Positions 44,686 to 52,764 of a stretch of 64,000 nt of DNA are shown here, piece after piece. Position 1 is the stretch's first letter; each line of letters begins with the position of its first letter. The DNA is taken from assembly GCF_017357105.1 (NCBI RefSeq), contig NZ_CP071596.1:2604001-2668000 (forward strand). The letters run 5' to 3'. The position numbers and the translations under genes were made by a program. The notes beneath the pieces are model-generated. The model was not told the DNA's origin. It did no database searches and saw only the letters and a program-made list of their open reading frames with translations. Origin of the DNA: Natronosalvus caseinilyticus. Its GTDB lineage: Archaea; Halobacteriota; Halobacteria; Halobacteriales; Natrialbaceae.

Positions 44686-45465
44686 TTACCGTCCCGTCGA
44701 GACGATGGATCGGACGGTCTCGAGGTCGGCCTCGATCGCCTCCCGGTAGGGACGCTCGTCGGTCACGAACTCCACGTTCGCGAAGCCGTCGAACCCGCCC
44801 TCGAGGAACGGTTCGAGGATCGCCTCGAGGTCGTAGTACGCCTCCGCGAGCGGGGCGCGAGCGCGTTCGGTTCGCTCACGCGTCGTCTGGAGGTGAAGCT
44901 GATTCGAGAGCGGCGCGAGTTCCTGGGCCTCGCGCTCGAGTTCGGCTGCTGGAATCGAAAAGCCCGGCTGGTAGTTCAGGCAACAGCGCTCGTCGTCGAT
45001 CGTCTCGATCAGCCGTCTGGCGCCCTCGCGGGTGTGCGTGACCGTGTTGTTGTGCTTCTCGACGGTGATCTGCACGTCGTAGTCGGCGGCGCGCTCGGTC
45101 AGTTGCTCGAGATCGGCGACGACTCGATTCCAGTGATCCTCGTCGTGATCACCGTACTCCTGGCTACCCGCCCAGACTCGGATGATATCCGTGTCGAGGC
45201 GGTCGGTCACCGCGAGTTCGTGCTCGAGGTCGGCGGCGAAGTCGTCGCTGCCACAGCGCAGGTACGAGCCATGGGAGGCAATCTCGAGGCCGCGAGCGCT
45301 CGTCGCCTCGTTGATCCGCTCGCAAGTCGCCTCGGAGCCGTCACCGACGTGATCGCGGCCCCAGAGTTCGACGCCGTCGTACCCGGCCTCAGCGGCCAGA
45401 TCGAGGACTTCCTCGAGGGAGCGCCCTTTGGCCGAGATCGTACACAGGCCGACGCGAATCGTCAT
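44686..45465 (-). CDS. Sugar phosphate isomerase/epimerase (TIM barrel)
   Basis: 259 aa. The start MTIRVGLCTIS and the repeated barrel pattern (AAEAGYDGVELWGRD, then QITVEKHNN with metal-site Glu/His, and FANVEFV with the last Glu) place it in the xylose-isomerase-like/AP-endonuclease 2 superfamily. The third metal ligand region (CCLNYQPGFS) is less typical, which may reflect a distinct substrate. Its ATG overlaps the stop of the aldo/keto reductase gene by four bases, so the two are translationally coupled. With two Gfo/Idh proteins upstream it may process keto-sugars. The long frame extending to 46545 is a shadow of the reductase gene. Confidence 0.84.
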   Translation of the reverse strand: MTIRVGLCTISAKGRSLEEVLDLAAEAGYDGVELWGRDHVGDGSEATCERINEATSARGLEIASHGSYLRCGSDDFAADLEHELAVTDRLDTDIIRVWAGSQEYGDHDEDHWNRVVADLEQLTERAADYDVQITVEKHNNTVTHTREGARRLIETIDDERCCLNYQPGFSIPAAELEREAQELAPLSNQLHLQTTRERTERARAPLAEAYYDLEAILEPFLEGGFDGFANVEFVTDERPYREAIEADLETVRSIVSTGR

Positions 45466-46430
45466 CGCGCTCCCTCCACGTCGGCGTAGGCGTCCGTGAT
45501 ACGGTCCAGCTGGTCGTCGGTCACCGACAGGTCCACCGCCCCCGCGTTCTCCTCGAGCTGGTCGACCGTCCGGGCGCCGACTATAGGGACGCAGGTAAAC
45601 CGGTCGCGAGCCATACACCACCGGAGCGCGACCTGCGCGGGAGTCGCCCCGGTCTCGGTCGCGACCGACCGGACGACCTCGAGGACGCGCCACTGACGCT
45701 CGTCGAACCGGTCGTTCCACCCCTCCAGGTCGCCCCGCGATCCGGCGGGTGCCTCGCCGTAGCGGTCGTACTTCCCCGTGAGGAAGCCGCCCTCGAGTGG
45801 CGAGTACGGACAGACAGCCAGGCCCTGGTCGGCACAGACGTCGAGGTAGTCGGCGACCTCGTCCCGGTAGGCGGCGTTGAACCGCGGCTGGGTGATCTCG
45901 AATCGCTCGAGGTCCTCGCGGTCGCTCTCCCAGAGCGCCTTCGTCAGCTTCCAGGCGGCGCCCGCAGACGCCCCGAGGTAGCGGACGGTGCCCTCTCGGG
46001 CGAGGTCGTCGAGGGTTCGCAGCGTCTCTCGGAGGGGCGTCCCGTCGTCGAATCGGTGGATGTAGTAGACGTCGAGGTAGTCCGTGCCGAGTCGCTCGAG
46101 CGTGTCCTGAATCTCCGAGCGGATCGACTTCCGCGAGAGGCTCGTCTTGGGCACGCCACGCGTTCGCCACCACACTTTGCTCGCGATCACGAAATCCTCG
46201 CGGTCGTGGTCGGCGAGCCACTCGCCGATCCAGCGTTCGCTCCTTCCGCCGCCGTAACTGTTGGCCGTGTCGACGAAGTTGATCCCCTGCTCCCAGGCCG
46301 CGTCTAGCAGGTCGTGTGCGGTCTCGCGATCCGTCTCGAGCGTCCCGTTCGATTCCTTGCCGAACCGCCAGGTGCCGAGACACAGCGGCGACACCGTCAG
46401 TCCGGTCGAGCCCAGTCGTCGGTACTCCAT
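45462..46430 (-). CDS. Aldo/keto reductase
   Basis: 322 aa, (beta/alpha)8 NADPH-dependent oxidoreductase. The catalytic tetrad is visible in order: D and Y in FVDTANSYGGGRSE, K in VIASKVW, H in YYIHRFDD. The C-terminal cofactor region VPIVGARTVDQLEEN is typical. It belongs to the potassium-channel-beta-like/AKR7-type group that reduces aldehydes or sugars. It is coupled by a four-base overlap to the isomerase downstream. An upstream ATG at 46526 is not supported, because the conserved MEYRRLGSTGL start is at 46430. Probable role: redox step on a released sugar or keto-sugar in the cytoplasm. Confidence 0.92.
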   Translation of the reverse strand: MEYRRLGSTGLTVSPLCLGTWRFGKESNGTLETDRETAHDLLDAAWEQGINFVDTANSYGGGRSERWIGEWLADHDREDFVIASKVWWRTRGVPKTSLSRKSIRSEIQDTLERLGTDYLDVYYIHRFDDGTPLRETLRTLDDLAREGTVRYLGASAGAAWKLTKALWESDREDLERFEITQPRFNAAYRDEVADYLDVCADQGLAVCPYSPLEGGFLTGKYDRYGEAPAGSRGDLEGWNDRFDERQWRVLEVVRSVATETGATPAQVALRWCMARDRFTCVPIVGARTVDQLEENAGAVDLSVTDDQLDRITDAYADVEGAR

Positions 46431-46602
46431 GTGTGGGTACTGTGACCCCGCCACCAAAGAGATAGGGGGAGCGGCAGGGTACGCGGTCGGTCGCCGCTCG
46501 AAGGGTGTCTCGCCCTGGTATGCCATCGCTCGTTTGGCCCGTCATTCCCCTCGTCGCTCGGCTCGCTCATACGAATACTCCCGCACTCGCGTACTCACAC
46601 AC

Positions 46603-47649
46603 TCACTCGTCCGGCGGCAACTCCCCTGACTCGATGAGCGCAGCCAGCGGATTGTCCTCGATGTCCAGCGGAAGACTGACGCGTCCCCGTTTGCGCGCCG
46701 ACTCCCAGATGCCGAAGACGATCTCCGTCGACCCGAGCGCTCGTCGGCCGCTGATAATCGGTTCCTCGCCGGTCTCGAGGGCCTCGAGGAGCGTCACGAT
46801 GGCCGCGTCTTGGGTGGGGCCGCCGCCGACTTCGACGGTCTGCCACTCGCCGTCGGTTCGAATGCGATACTCGTCTCCGAGTTGGAACTCAATCTCGCCG
46901 TCGGTCCCGACGAAGCGATTGGTGTGGGGGCCCACGGCCTCGGCACCTGCGCCCGTCGAACAGAGCGCGTGAACGCCGGATTCGTACGCCCACATGCCGA
47001 GCCCCTGGCGTTCGGACGGCATGTTCGTGTACCAGACGTGCTCGTCCGGGTAGTCGATCTGCCCGAGCACCCACGCAACCGGTTCGTCGCCGAGGACGTA
47101 GTTCGCGAGGTCGACGTGGTGGAGCCCCGTCTGGAGCAGGTCCTGGCGACCGATCTCGACGCGCTCGAGGTCGCCGATCGCCCCGTCCTCGATGATCCGC
47201 TTGATCTCGCCAGCGGCGTCGCTGCACCGGTTCTGGAGGTTGATCGTCAATTGGACGTCAGCGGCTTCACAGACCTCGACGAGACGCCGGCTCTCCCCGA
47301 CCGTCTCGGCCATCGGCTTCTCGCAGTGGACCGCCTGCACCGACTCGTGGTGGGCACACGTTTCGACCAGCGCCCCGTGCGTCGACGGCGGGGTGCAGAT
47401 GCTGACGACGTCGGGGGTCGCCCCGTCGAGCATCTCCTGGACGTCCGTGAAGACCTGGTCGTCGTCGAGACCGAACTCGTCCCCGAACGCGGCCGCGTGA
47501 TCGGCCACGATGTCCGCGCAGGCGGCCACCTGGCAGCCGTCGGCCCGTCGAAAACTCCGCGCGTGGCGGTGACCCATGGAGTAGCCGTCGTGATCCGAGC
47601 CCTCGGGATGTGGCCCGGTTCCAACGATTCCAACCGTGTAGTCGCTCAT
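46603..47649 (-). CDS. Gfo/Idh/MocA-family oxidoreductase (first)
   Basis: 348 aa. The N-terminal Rossmann domain (VGIVGTG) is followed by the cofactor/substrate motif H-C-E-K-P-M-A-E near residue 110, and a C-terminal alpha/beta domain with GLHHVDLANYVLG, where the His and Asp are the usual catalytic residues. Such enzymes oxidise or reduce sugar hydroxyls with NAD(P). A reversed CTTATAGG box about 28 bases upstream gives it its own promoter. The neighbouring oxidoreductase at 47711 is a distant paralogue. The frame extending to 48066 is not supported. Confidence 0.91.
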   Translation of the reverse strand: MSDYTVGIVGTGPHPEGSDHDGYSMGHRHARSFRRADGCQVAACADIVADHAAAFGDEFGLDDDQVFTDVQEMLDGATPDVVSICTPPSTHGALVETCAHHESVQAVHCEKPMAETVGESRRLVEVCEAADVQLTINLQNRCSDAAGEIKRIIEDGAIGDLERVEIGRQDLLQTGLHHVDLANYVLGDEPVAWVLGQIDYPDEHVWYTNMPSERQGLGMWAYESGVHALCSTGAGAEAVGPHTNRFVGTDGEIEFQLGDEYRIRTDGEWQTVEVGGGPTQDAAIVTLLEALETGEEPIISGRRALGSTEIVFGIWESARKRGRVSLPLDIEDNPLAALIESGELPPDE

Positions 47650-47710
47650 GGTGTAACGAATCGTAGTTCCGGCGACCGTCCTATAAGCGTGGCGGTGGCC
47701 TCGAGGGCGG

Positions 47711-48790
47711 CTACGTCGCGGAAGCGTCCGTATCGACGTCGATCCACTCGCTCGTCTCCGCGGACTCGTAGGCAGCGTCGAGAACCCGGAGGACCGAAGC
47801 GGCGTCCTCGAGCGAAACCGGCGGATCGCGCTTGCCGTCGCAGGCCTCGAAGAACGCCTCGACGAACTCCTTGCCCCACGACCCACCGTAGCCCGGTGCC
47901 GGGTCGTACTCGTGGGTGATCGTCCGGTGAGGCGTACACGCCCACTCGCCGCTCGCGTCGTCGAGTTCGAGCGTCGTCTCGCCGTCGAACCCGAACTCCC
48001 GCCCCATCGGGTCCCAGCTTCCTCGTCCGTCGCTTCCGTACAGGTCGAACCTGGTGTCGTAGACACCCTCGCCGAGGTGGTACCCGCAGTGGAGCGTCCC
48101 GATCGCCCCGTCGGCCGTCTCCAGCTGGAGCGTCGCGACGTCCTCGACGGCGACCCCTTCGGTACCCGATACCATGTTCGCGTTGACGCGTACGATGGGT
48201 TCCTCGAGGAGGGAGTCGATCAGCTGAAGCCAGTGAATGCCGAGCCACTGGAGGATACCGCCGCGACTCGCGTCCTCGTCGAAGATGAAGTGGTCGGTGT
48301 CCCGGAACGACAGCTGGGAGGCGACGTAGCGCGCCTCGAACGCGCGGACGTCGCCGAAGAAGCCGTCTTCGACCAGCCCACGGAGGTCTCGAGCGATCGG
48401 GTGAGATTGCCACGGATACGACACGCAGACGGTTTCGTCGGCGGTGGCGGCCCGCTCGAGCACGGGCTCGAGGTCGGCCACTTGGCGGGCTGCCGGCTTC
48501 TCCGTGTAGACGTCGACCCCGGCGTCGAGCGCCCGTTCGATGGCGTCGGGCGTATCGCGGTTTGGAAGCGTGAGGAAGACCACGTCGACCGATTCGGCCG
48601 CCAGCAATGCCTCGAGAGAGTCGTAGACGGGGGCGTCAACGAGGGAGTCGACGGTGGACGGGTCGAAAGCCGGGTTCGGTTCGCATGCGCACGTTACCGT
48701 CGCCTTTGCCTGGAGCGCGTCGAGTGTCTGCAGATATGGCTCGGCGTGGTGGTGGTCGAGTCCGACGTAGCCAACGGTTCGCTCCGTCAT
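47711..48790 (-). CDS. Gfo/Idh/MocA-family oxidoreductase (second)
   Basis: 359 aa. The Rossmann start is GYVGLDHHHAE, so the usual glycine-rich loop is partly replaced by His residues. The EKP motif is present (DVYTEKPAARQ). The C-terminal half has a W-L-G-I-H-W-L-Q-L-I-D helix with the conserved His/Asp. It should oxidise or reduce a cyclic sugar. Unlike most genes here it has a Shine-Dalgarno GGAGG seven bases before the ATG, so its mRNA has a leader. It is the first gene of the minus-strand set that continues with the first Gfo/Idh protein, the aldo/keto reductase and the isomerase. Confidence 0.88.
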   Translation of the reverse strand: MTERTVGYVGLDHHHAEPYLQTLDALQAKATVTCACEPNPAFDPSTVDSLVDAPVYDSLEALLAAESVDVVFLTLPNRDTPDAIERALDAGVDVYTEKPAARQVADLEPVLERAATADETVCVSYPWQSHPIARDLRGLVEDGFFGDVRAFEARYVASQLSFRDTDHFIFDEDASRGGILQWLGIHWLQLIDSLLEEPIVRVNANMVSGTEGVAVEDVATLQLETADGAIGTLHCGYHLGEGVYDTRFDLYGSDGRGSWDPMGREFGFDGETTLELDDASGEWACTPHRTITHEYDPAPGYGGSWGKEFVEAFFEACDGKRDPPVSLEDAASVLRVLDAAYESAETSEWIDVDTDASAT

Positions 48791-48797
48791 TTCGTTG

Positions 48798-48802
48798 CCT
48801 CC
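48798..48802 (-). promoter_or_regulatory. Shine-Dalgarno site of the Gfo/Idh gene at 47711-48790
   Basis: GGAGG on the minus strand, seven bases from the ATG. It marks a leadered transcript, rare among the genes of this window. Confidence 0.65.
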
Positions 48803-49203
48803 AGGTGGTCGTCAGTTCGTTCGACCGTGTAAGCGTCGCGGTGACGGTCATCGTTCCTGTTGCACCGCATCGTTCGCAACTGGTGGCGGGCGACGGTTGT
48901 CAGCATCACTGTCTGCCTGCCGACGGTGTTCGATTCGAACGGTTCGTGTCGGGTTCGGGGACCAGGAGGGATCACGTCAGGCTCACCTGCGGGAGATCCG
49001 ATTCGCATAGCTGCATCGTTACTAACCTGTTCATGGTGGCAAGTTGTAATGTACGTTGCGGTGAGAGACGTGGCACTCTCGACACACGGGTGGTTTCGAG
49101 ATTCCAAAATCGAACACTCGTCACCACAAGTGGCGGACGGAGTCGACCTCGCTGGCACTATTCTCGAGCGACCGTAGTCGCAAACGCCGTCACGACCGAA
49201 TAG

Positions 49204-49259
49204 CGAGCGTAAAAAAAGCCGGATATTGTTTACCATACGTAAACAACTGTTTACGCTCG
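49204..49259. promoter_or_regulatory. Nested GTTTAC/GTAAAC palindromes, candidate operator
   Basis: Three nested inverted repeats: CGAGCGTAAA (49204-49213) with its exact complement at 49250-49259; GTTTAC (49228-49233) with GTAAAC (49239-49244); and the perfect 18-base palindrome CGTAAACA-AC-TGTTTACG (49238-49255). The arrangement of repeated half-sites suggests binding by a dimeric regulator, or a cruciform/terminator structure. It is not next to a clear TATA box. Confidence 0.6.
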
Positions 49260-49800
49260 AGAGCGAACGTCACTATCGCCTTCTTACGCCCATTCTATCG
49301 AGTAAGACTGCCACAGAGAAACAAAACGTGACTCTCGTAGGCTTGTAACAGTTTGTGACCAAATCTCACCCTTTGTTTTGCTATTCAAAACGATTAGCCG
49401 AACAATCTTCGAAAGCGCCATCCCGATACGGTATACGTCTGCCAGGAGGGCTAACTTAGCCTCCTCGTCGGTGAACCCGATGCGACCGTCGTCATCGCCC
49501 GATTAGCGCAGTCCCCGTCGACGGGGAACTCGAGGCCAATTCGAGCCTCCTCAAACCGTTTCAGGTACCACGACGTGGGATCGCTCGTTCGTGGACGTGC
49601 TGTCCCAGGCGCCCAAACGTTGTCTTGGTGCCGGCCAGGGGCATAGTATTCGGCCGTCGCCCTGAACAGGGACGAAAGTGGGGTGTTCGACGCTCGAAAA
49701 CGACTCGATGAGGACTGACGTCGATAGCTGGCGACTGACATCAGTGCATGCCAACGACCGGTGGCTTGATACCCGGACGCTCCCTCGTGTCGAGCGACCC

Positions 49801-50532
49801 ATGACGAACGTACTCCTCGCCGGTGAGTCCTGGCAGTTGCTCACCTTCGAGATCAAGGGACAGGACGTCCTCACCGGGGCGTCCTACGACGAAGCACCGG
49901 ACCACCTCGTAGCAGCCCTCGAGGTCGCGGGGGCGTCGGTGACCTATCAGCCCTGTCACGTCGCGACCCGCGAGTTCCCTCGCACGCGGGCCGAACTCGA
50001 GGCGTACGACCTCGTGATCCTGAGCGACATCGGCGCTGACACCCTCCAGCTCACGCCGCAGGTCCGGCGGGGCGAGGCCGACGTCGACCGCTGTGAACTC
50101 CTGGCGTCGTACGTCGAAGACGGCGGCGCACTGGGGATGATCGGCGGCTACATGAGTTTCGCGGGCGTCAACGGCCAGGCGCGGTACGACCGCACCGCGC
50201 TCGCCGACGTTCTGCCGGTCTCGATCGGTCCCGGCGACGACCGGGTGGAAGCGCCGGCCGGCGTTCGGCCGACGAACGAAGGGGTTCCAGGAGCGACCCT
50301 CGACGACGAGTGGCCCGCCGTCCTCGGCTACAACCGGGTCGTCGCCGACGCCGACGCAGACGTCTGGGCGACGGTCGGCGACGATCCTCTGGTCGCCGTC
50401 GGCTCGTACGGGGACGGACGGTCGTTCGCGTTCACCACCGACTGTGCGCCCCACTGGGCGCCGCCGGCGTTCCTCGAGTGGGACGGCCTTCCCACCCTCT
50501 GGGAGGCACTGCTCGAGGACGTCGTCGGCTGA
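49801..50532 (+). CDS. PF07090-like putative glutamine amidotransferase fold protein
   Basis: 243 aa. The start NVLLAGESWQLLTFEIKG and the GGYMSFAGVNG, SYGDGRSFAFTTDCAPHW segments match the class I amidotransferase-like proteins of unknown function often found in sugar catabolic clusters (STM3548 type). I see no obvious Cys nucleophile elbow. The cysteines present do not lie in a G-x-C-x-G context, so it may be non-catalytic or act in carbohydrate binding. Choosing the ATG at 49801 removes an unsupported N-terminal extension from 49678. It is the first plus-strand gene after a long intergenic region. Cytoplasmic. Confidence 0.75.
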   Translation: MTNVLLAGESWQLLTFEIKGQDVLTGASYDEAPDHLVAALEVAGASVTYQPCHVATREFPRTRAELEAYDLVILSDIGADTLQLTPQVRRGEADVDRCELLASYVEDGGALGMIGGYMSFAGVNGQARYDRTALADVLPVSIGPGDDRVEAPAGVRPTNEGVPGATLDDEWPAVLGYNRVVADADADVWATVGDDPLVAVGSYGDGRSFAFTTDCAPHWAPPAFLEWDGLPTLWEALLEDVVG

Positions 50533-50637
50533 CCAGGGTGGTAGGAGATGGGTCGCCTAATCTGAGACCGAAAAGAAGACCGGTCGACCGCCTGGTGATC
50601 CAAACGTACTTTTGCGTGACTCACGCTACGCCAACGT

Positions 50638-50997
50638 ATGAAACGCTACGAAACGCGGCTCGAAGGCGGAACGGTCTACCTCGAGACCGACGATGAGGAC
50701 CTCGAGATCGGTGACCTCGATACCATCGTGGACGTGATCGGCAACGAGACGTACACGGTCACTTACGACGAAAAGCAACGAACCCAGGCGTGGCTCGAGA
50801 CCGACGAGGACGGAAGAGTGACGTTCGACGTCCGTGAGACCATCGTCGACCTGGACCATCGGCGAGAGTTCGTCGAGAAGATGCGGGCGATCGATCGCTC
50901 CGAGGAGAAGTACGGATTGCCGGAGCGGGCCGTCGAATTTGCCGAGGAGATTGCGTCGATCTTCGAGCAGCAGGGCGCCTCCACGCAGACGGAGTAG
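50638..50997 (+). CDS. Small acidic haloarchaeal protein, unknown function (119 aa)
   Basis: Composition is typical of haloarchaeal cytoplasmic proteins, with many Asp/Glu. The N-terminal half has alternating beta-strand-like segments (GGTVYLETDDEDLEIG) and the C-terminal half is helical (VEKMRAIDRSEEKYG, then VEFAEEIASIFEQQ). GTACTTTTG about 28 bases before the ATG is a plausible TATA region. No signal, membrane segment or motif that names a function. Not obviously tied to polysaccharide metabolism. Confidence 0.75.
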   Translation: MKRYETRLEGGTVYLETDDEDLEIGDLDTIVDVIGNETYTVTYDEKQRTQAWLETDEDGRVTFDVRETIVDLDHRREFVEKMRAIDRSEEKYGLPERAVEFAEEIASIFEQQGASTQTE

Positions 50998-51053
50998 CAG
51001 TCTCGTGAGTCTGTCAGCCTGAACTGACCGCTCACTAACGGCCGAGGACTGGT

Positions 51054-51118
51054 GCTCGAGTGTTCCGAACGCTTCGAGCACTCCGAGCGCCTCAAGCACC
51101 TCGAGCACTCCGAGCACG
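51054..51118. repeat. Degenerate 9-base tandem repeat, consensus CTCCGAGCA
   Basis: About seven imperfect copies with a 9-base period: TTCCGAACG, CTTCGAGCA, CTCCGAGCG, CCTCAAGCA, CCTCGAGCA, CTCCGAGCA. It lies in the gap before the ceramidase-like gene. Function unknown, and its length may vary between strains. Confidence 0.75.
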
Positions 51119-51136
51119 AAACGCCGCCACACCCAT

Positions 51137-52549
51137 ATGGGATCGGACCGAACCGATAACCGATCTTCGATGCCACGAGACGCACGCGATACGTCGCCGA
51201 GCCAGTACGGGTGGCAAGCCGGCACCGCTACCCGCGTCATTACGCCCGAGCAACCGATGTGGATGGCAGGCTTCGCAAAGCGAGACGACCCTGCCACGGG
51301 CGTCGAACACGACCTCGAGGCGACGGCGCTGGCGCTCGAGGACGAGTCGGGAATGCTCGCGGCCATCGTCTCCGCCGACGTGTTGTTCATTCCGAGAGCG
51401 ATCCGAGACGCGGTCACAGAGCGCTGTGAGGCGACATACGGACTGGATCCCGATGCCATCGTGCTCGCGGCGACGCACACCCACTGCGGACCCGAGTTCC
51501 GGGATTTCAAGGTGAAAATGTACGCCGACGACGTCGAGCGATATCGAACGAACGCGGCCGACTATCGCGAACGACTCGAGGACGAACTGGTCGCCGTGAT
51601 CGGCGAGGCACTCGAGGACCGAGCACCGGTACGGCTCAGTCACAGCCACGCCCGGTGTGGGTTCGCGATGAATCGACGACTGCCTGTCGAGGACGGAATC
51701 GCCCACGAGCAAAACCCTGATGGACCGGTCGATCACGAGGTTCCGGTTCTCGTCGTCGAACCCTACGACGGGCCCGATAGGACTGACAGAGGGGGCAACC
51801 CAACCGACGGAGCGACGCCTTCGGCCATCGTGTTCGGCTACGCGTGTCACACGACGACCCTCTCGTTCACGAAGTACTGCAGCGACTGGGCCGGGTTCGC
51901 CCGTCGATACCTCGAGGAACGATACCCGGGAGTCACTGCGCTCTGCCTCCTTGGTTGTGCCGGCGACCAGAATCCATACCCCCGCGGTGACGTCGACCTG
52001 GCGAAACACCACGGACGCACGATGGCCACGACCGTCCGCGCGGCGATCGAGTCCCGAAGACGGCCGGTTCGAGGGCCGCTCAGAACCGGCTTCGAGGACT
52101 GTGAACTCGAGTTCGAGGACCCGCCGAGCAGGGACGAACTCGAGGCGATGCGGAAAGGCGACGTACGACACCTGCGCGTCCGTGCGGAGGCGCTCCTCGA
52201 CGAACTCGAGGAGACCGGTGCGATTCGAACCGAGCACCCGTATCCGATACAGGCGTTCGGCTTCGGCGACGACCTCACGCTGGTGGCCCTTGGCGGCGAA
52301 GTGCTCGTCGAGTACGGGATTCAATTGAAGGATTGCCTCGAGGGGCCGGTCTGGATGGCCGGGTACGCGAACGACGAGTTCACGTACGTGCCGACGGCCA
52401 GAGTGAGGGCCGAGGGTGGCTACGAGAGCGAGGGGGCGATCCGTCGGTCGACGTTTTCGGGACCGCTCGACCCGAACGCCGAAGAACGGATCCTACAGCA
52501 CGCGCAGGCGCTCGGCGAGCGGGTAGGCGGCTCGAGAACGGTACAATAG
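51137..52549 (+). CDS. Neutral/alkaline ceramidase-like hydrolase
   Basis: 470 aa. Motifs follow the N-terminal domain of neutral ceramidases: AGTATRVITPEQPMWMAGF at the start, ATHTHCGPE (zinc His), and FGYACHTTTL, where a further zinc His lies. Ceramidases cleave amide bonds. Haloarchaea lack ordinary ceramide, and proteins with this domain are common in sugar and amide catabolic clusters with unknown substrates. There is no signal peptide or C-terminal immunoglobulin-like domain, so the protein is a shortened cytoplasmic version. A nearby in-frame ATG at 51170 is an alternative start. It is followed by the transposon-like element at about 52765. Confidence 0.82.
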   Translation: MGSDRTDNRSSMPRDARDTSPSQYGWQAGTATRVITPEQPMWMAGFAKRDDPATGVEHDLEATALALEDESGMLAAIVSADVLFIPRAIRDAVTERCEATYGLDPDAIVLAATHTHCGPEFRDFKVKMYADDVERYRTNAADYRERLEDELVAVIGEALEDRAPVRLSHSHARCGFAMNRRLPVEDGIAHEQNPDGPVDHEVPVLVVEPYDGPDRTDRGGNPTDGATPSAIVFGYACHTTTLSFTKYCSDWAGFARRYLEERYPGVTALCLLGCAGDQNPYPRGDVDLAKHHGRTMATTVRAAIESRRRPVRGPLRTGFEDCELEFEDPPSRDELEAMRKGDVRHLRVRAEALLDELEETGAIRTEHPYPIQAFGFGDDLTLVALGGEVLVEYGIQLKDCLEGPVWMAGYANDEFTYVPTARVRAEGGYESEGAIRRSTFSGPLDPNAEERILQHAQALGERVGGSRTVQ

Positions 52550-52764
52550 GTGCGATAGAATAAATAGGTGCGATAGGTACAATAAATAGAGATCGGGCAT
52601 CAGGTCCAGTGAGATAGACCGGGACATCCACCGAGCTCGAGTGGGCGAGTGCGTCGAGCCGCGGACACCGATCCGAATACCTCGACTCGAGGACGTCGAG
52701 CTGCGGACACTGATCTGAGGACGTCAGTCCGAGGACGTCGACCCAACCGACCCAATGACTTTAG
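52550..52764. repeat. Short direct repeats before the IS element
   Basis: AATAGGTGCGATA occurs exactly twice (52545-52557, overlapping the stop codon of the ceramidase-like gene, and 52563-52575). A 24-base unit starting GTCGAGC occurs at 52653-52676 and 52695-52718 with three C/T differences. No gene is seen in the 308 bases up to the TnpB start; the last part belongs to the left end of the element. Confidence 0.7.

Larger units (their letters stand above)
48791..49800. other. Large divergent intergenic region, about 1 kb
   Basis: Lies between a minus-strand and a plus-strand gene. Short frames here are not convincing. It contains the nested palindromes at 49204-49259, a GTTTTG-CTATT-CAAAAC inverted repeat at 49375-49391, and an AT-richer centre (about 49200-49400). 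No further gene is seen. Confidence 0.55.
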
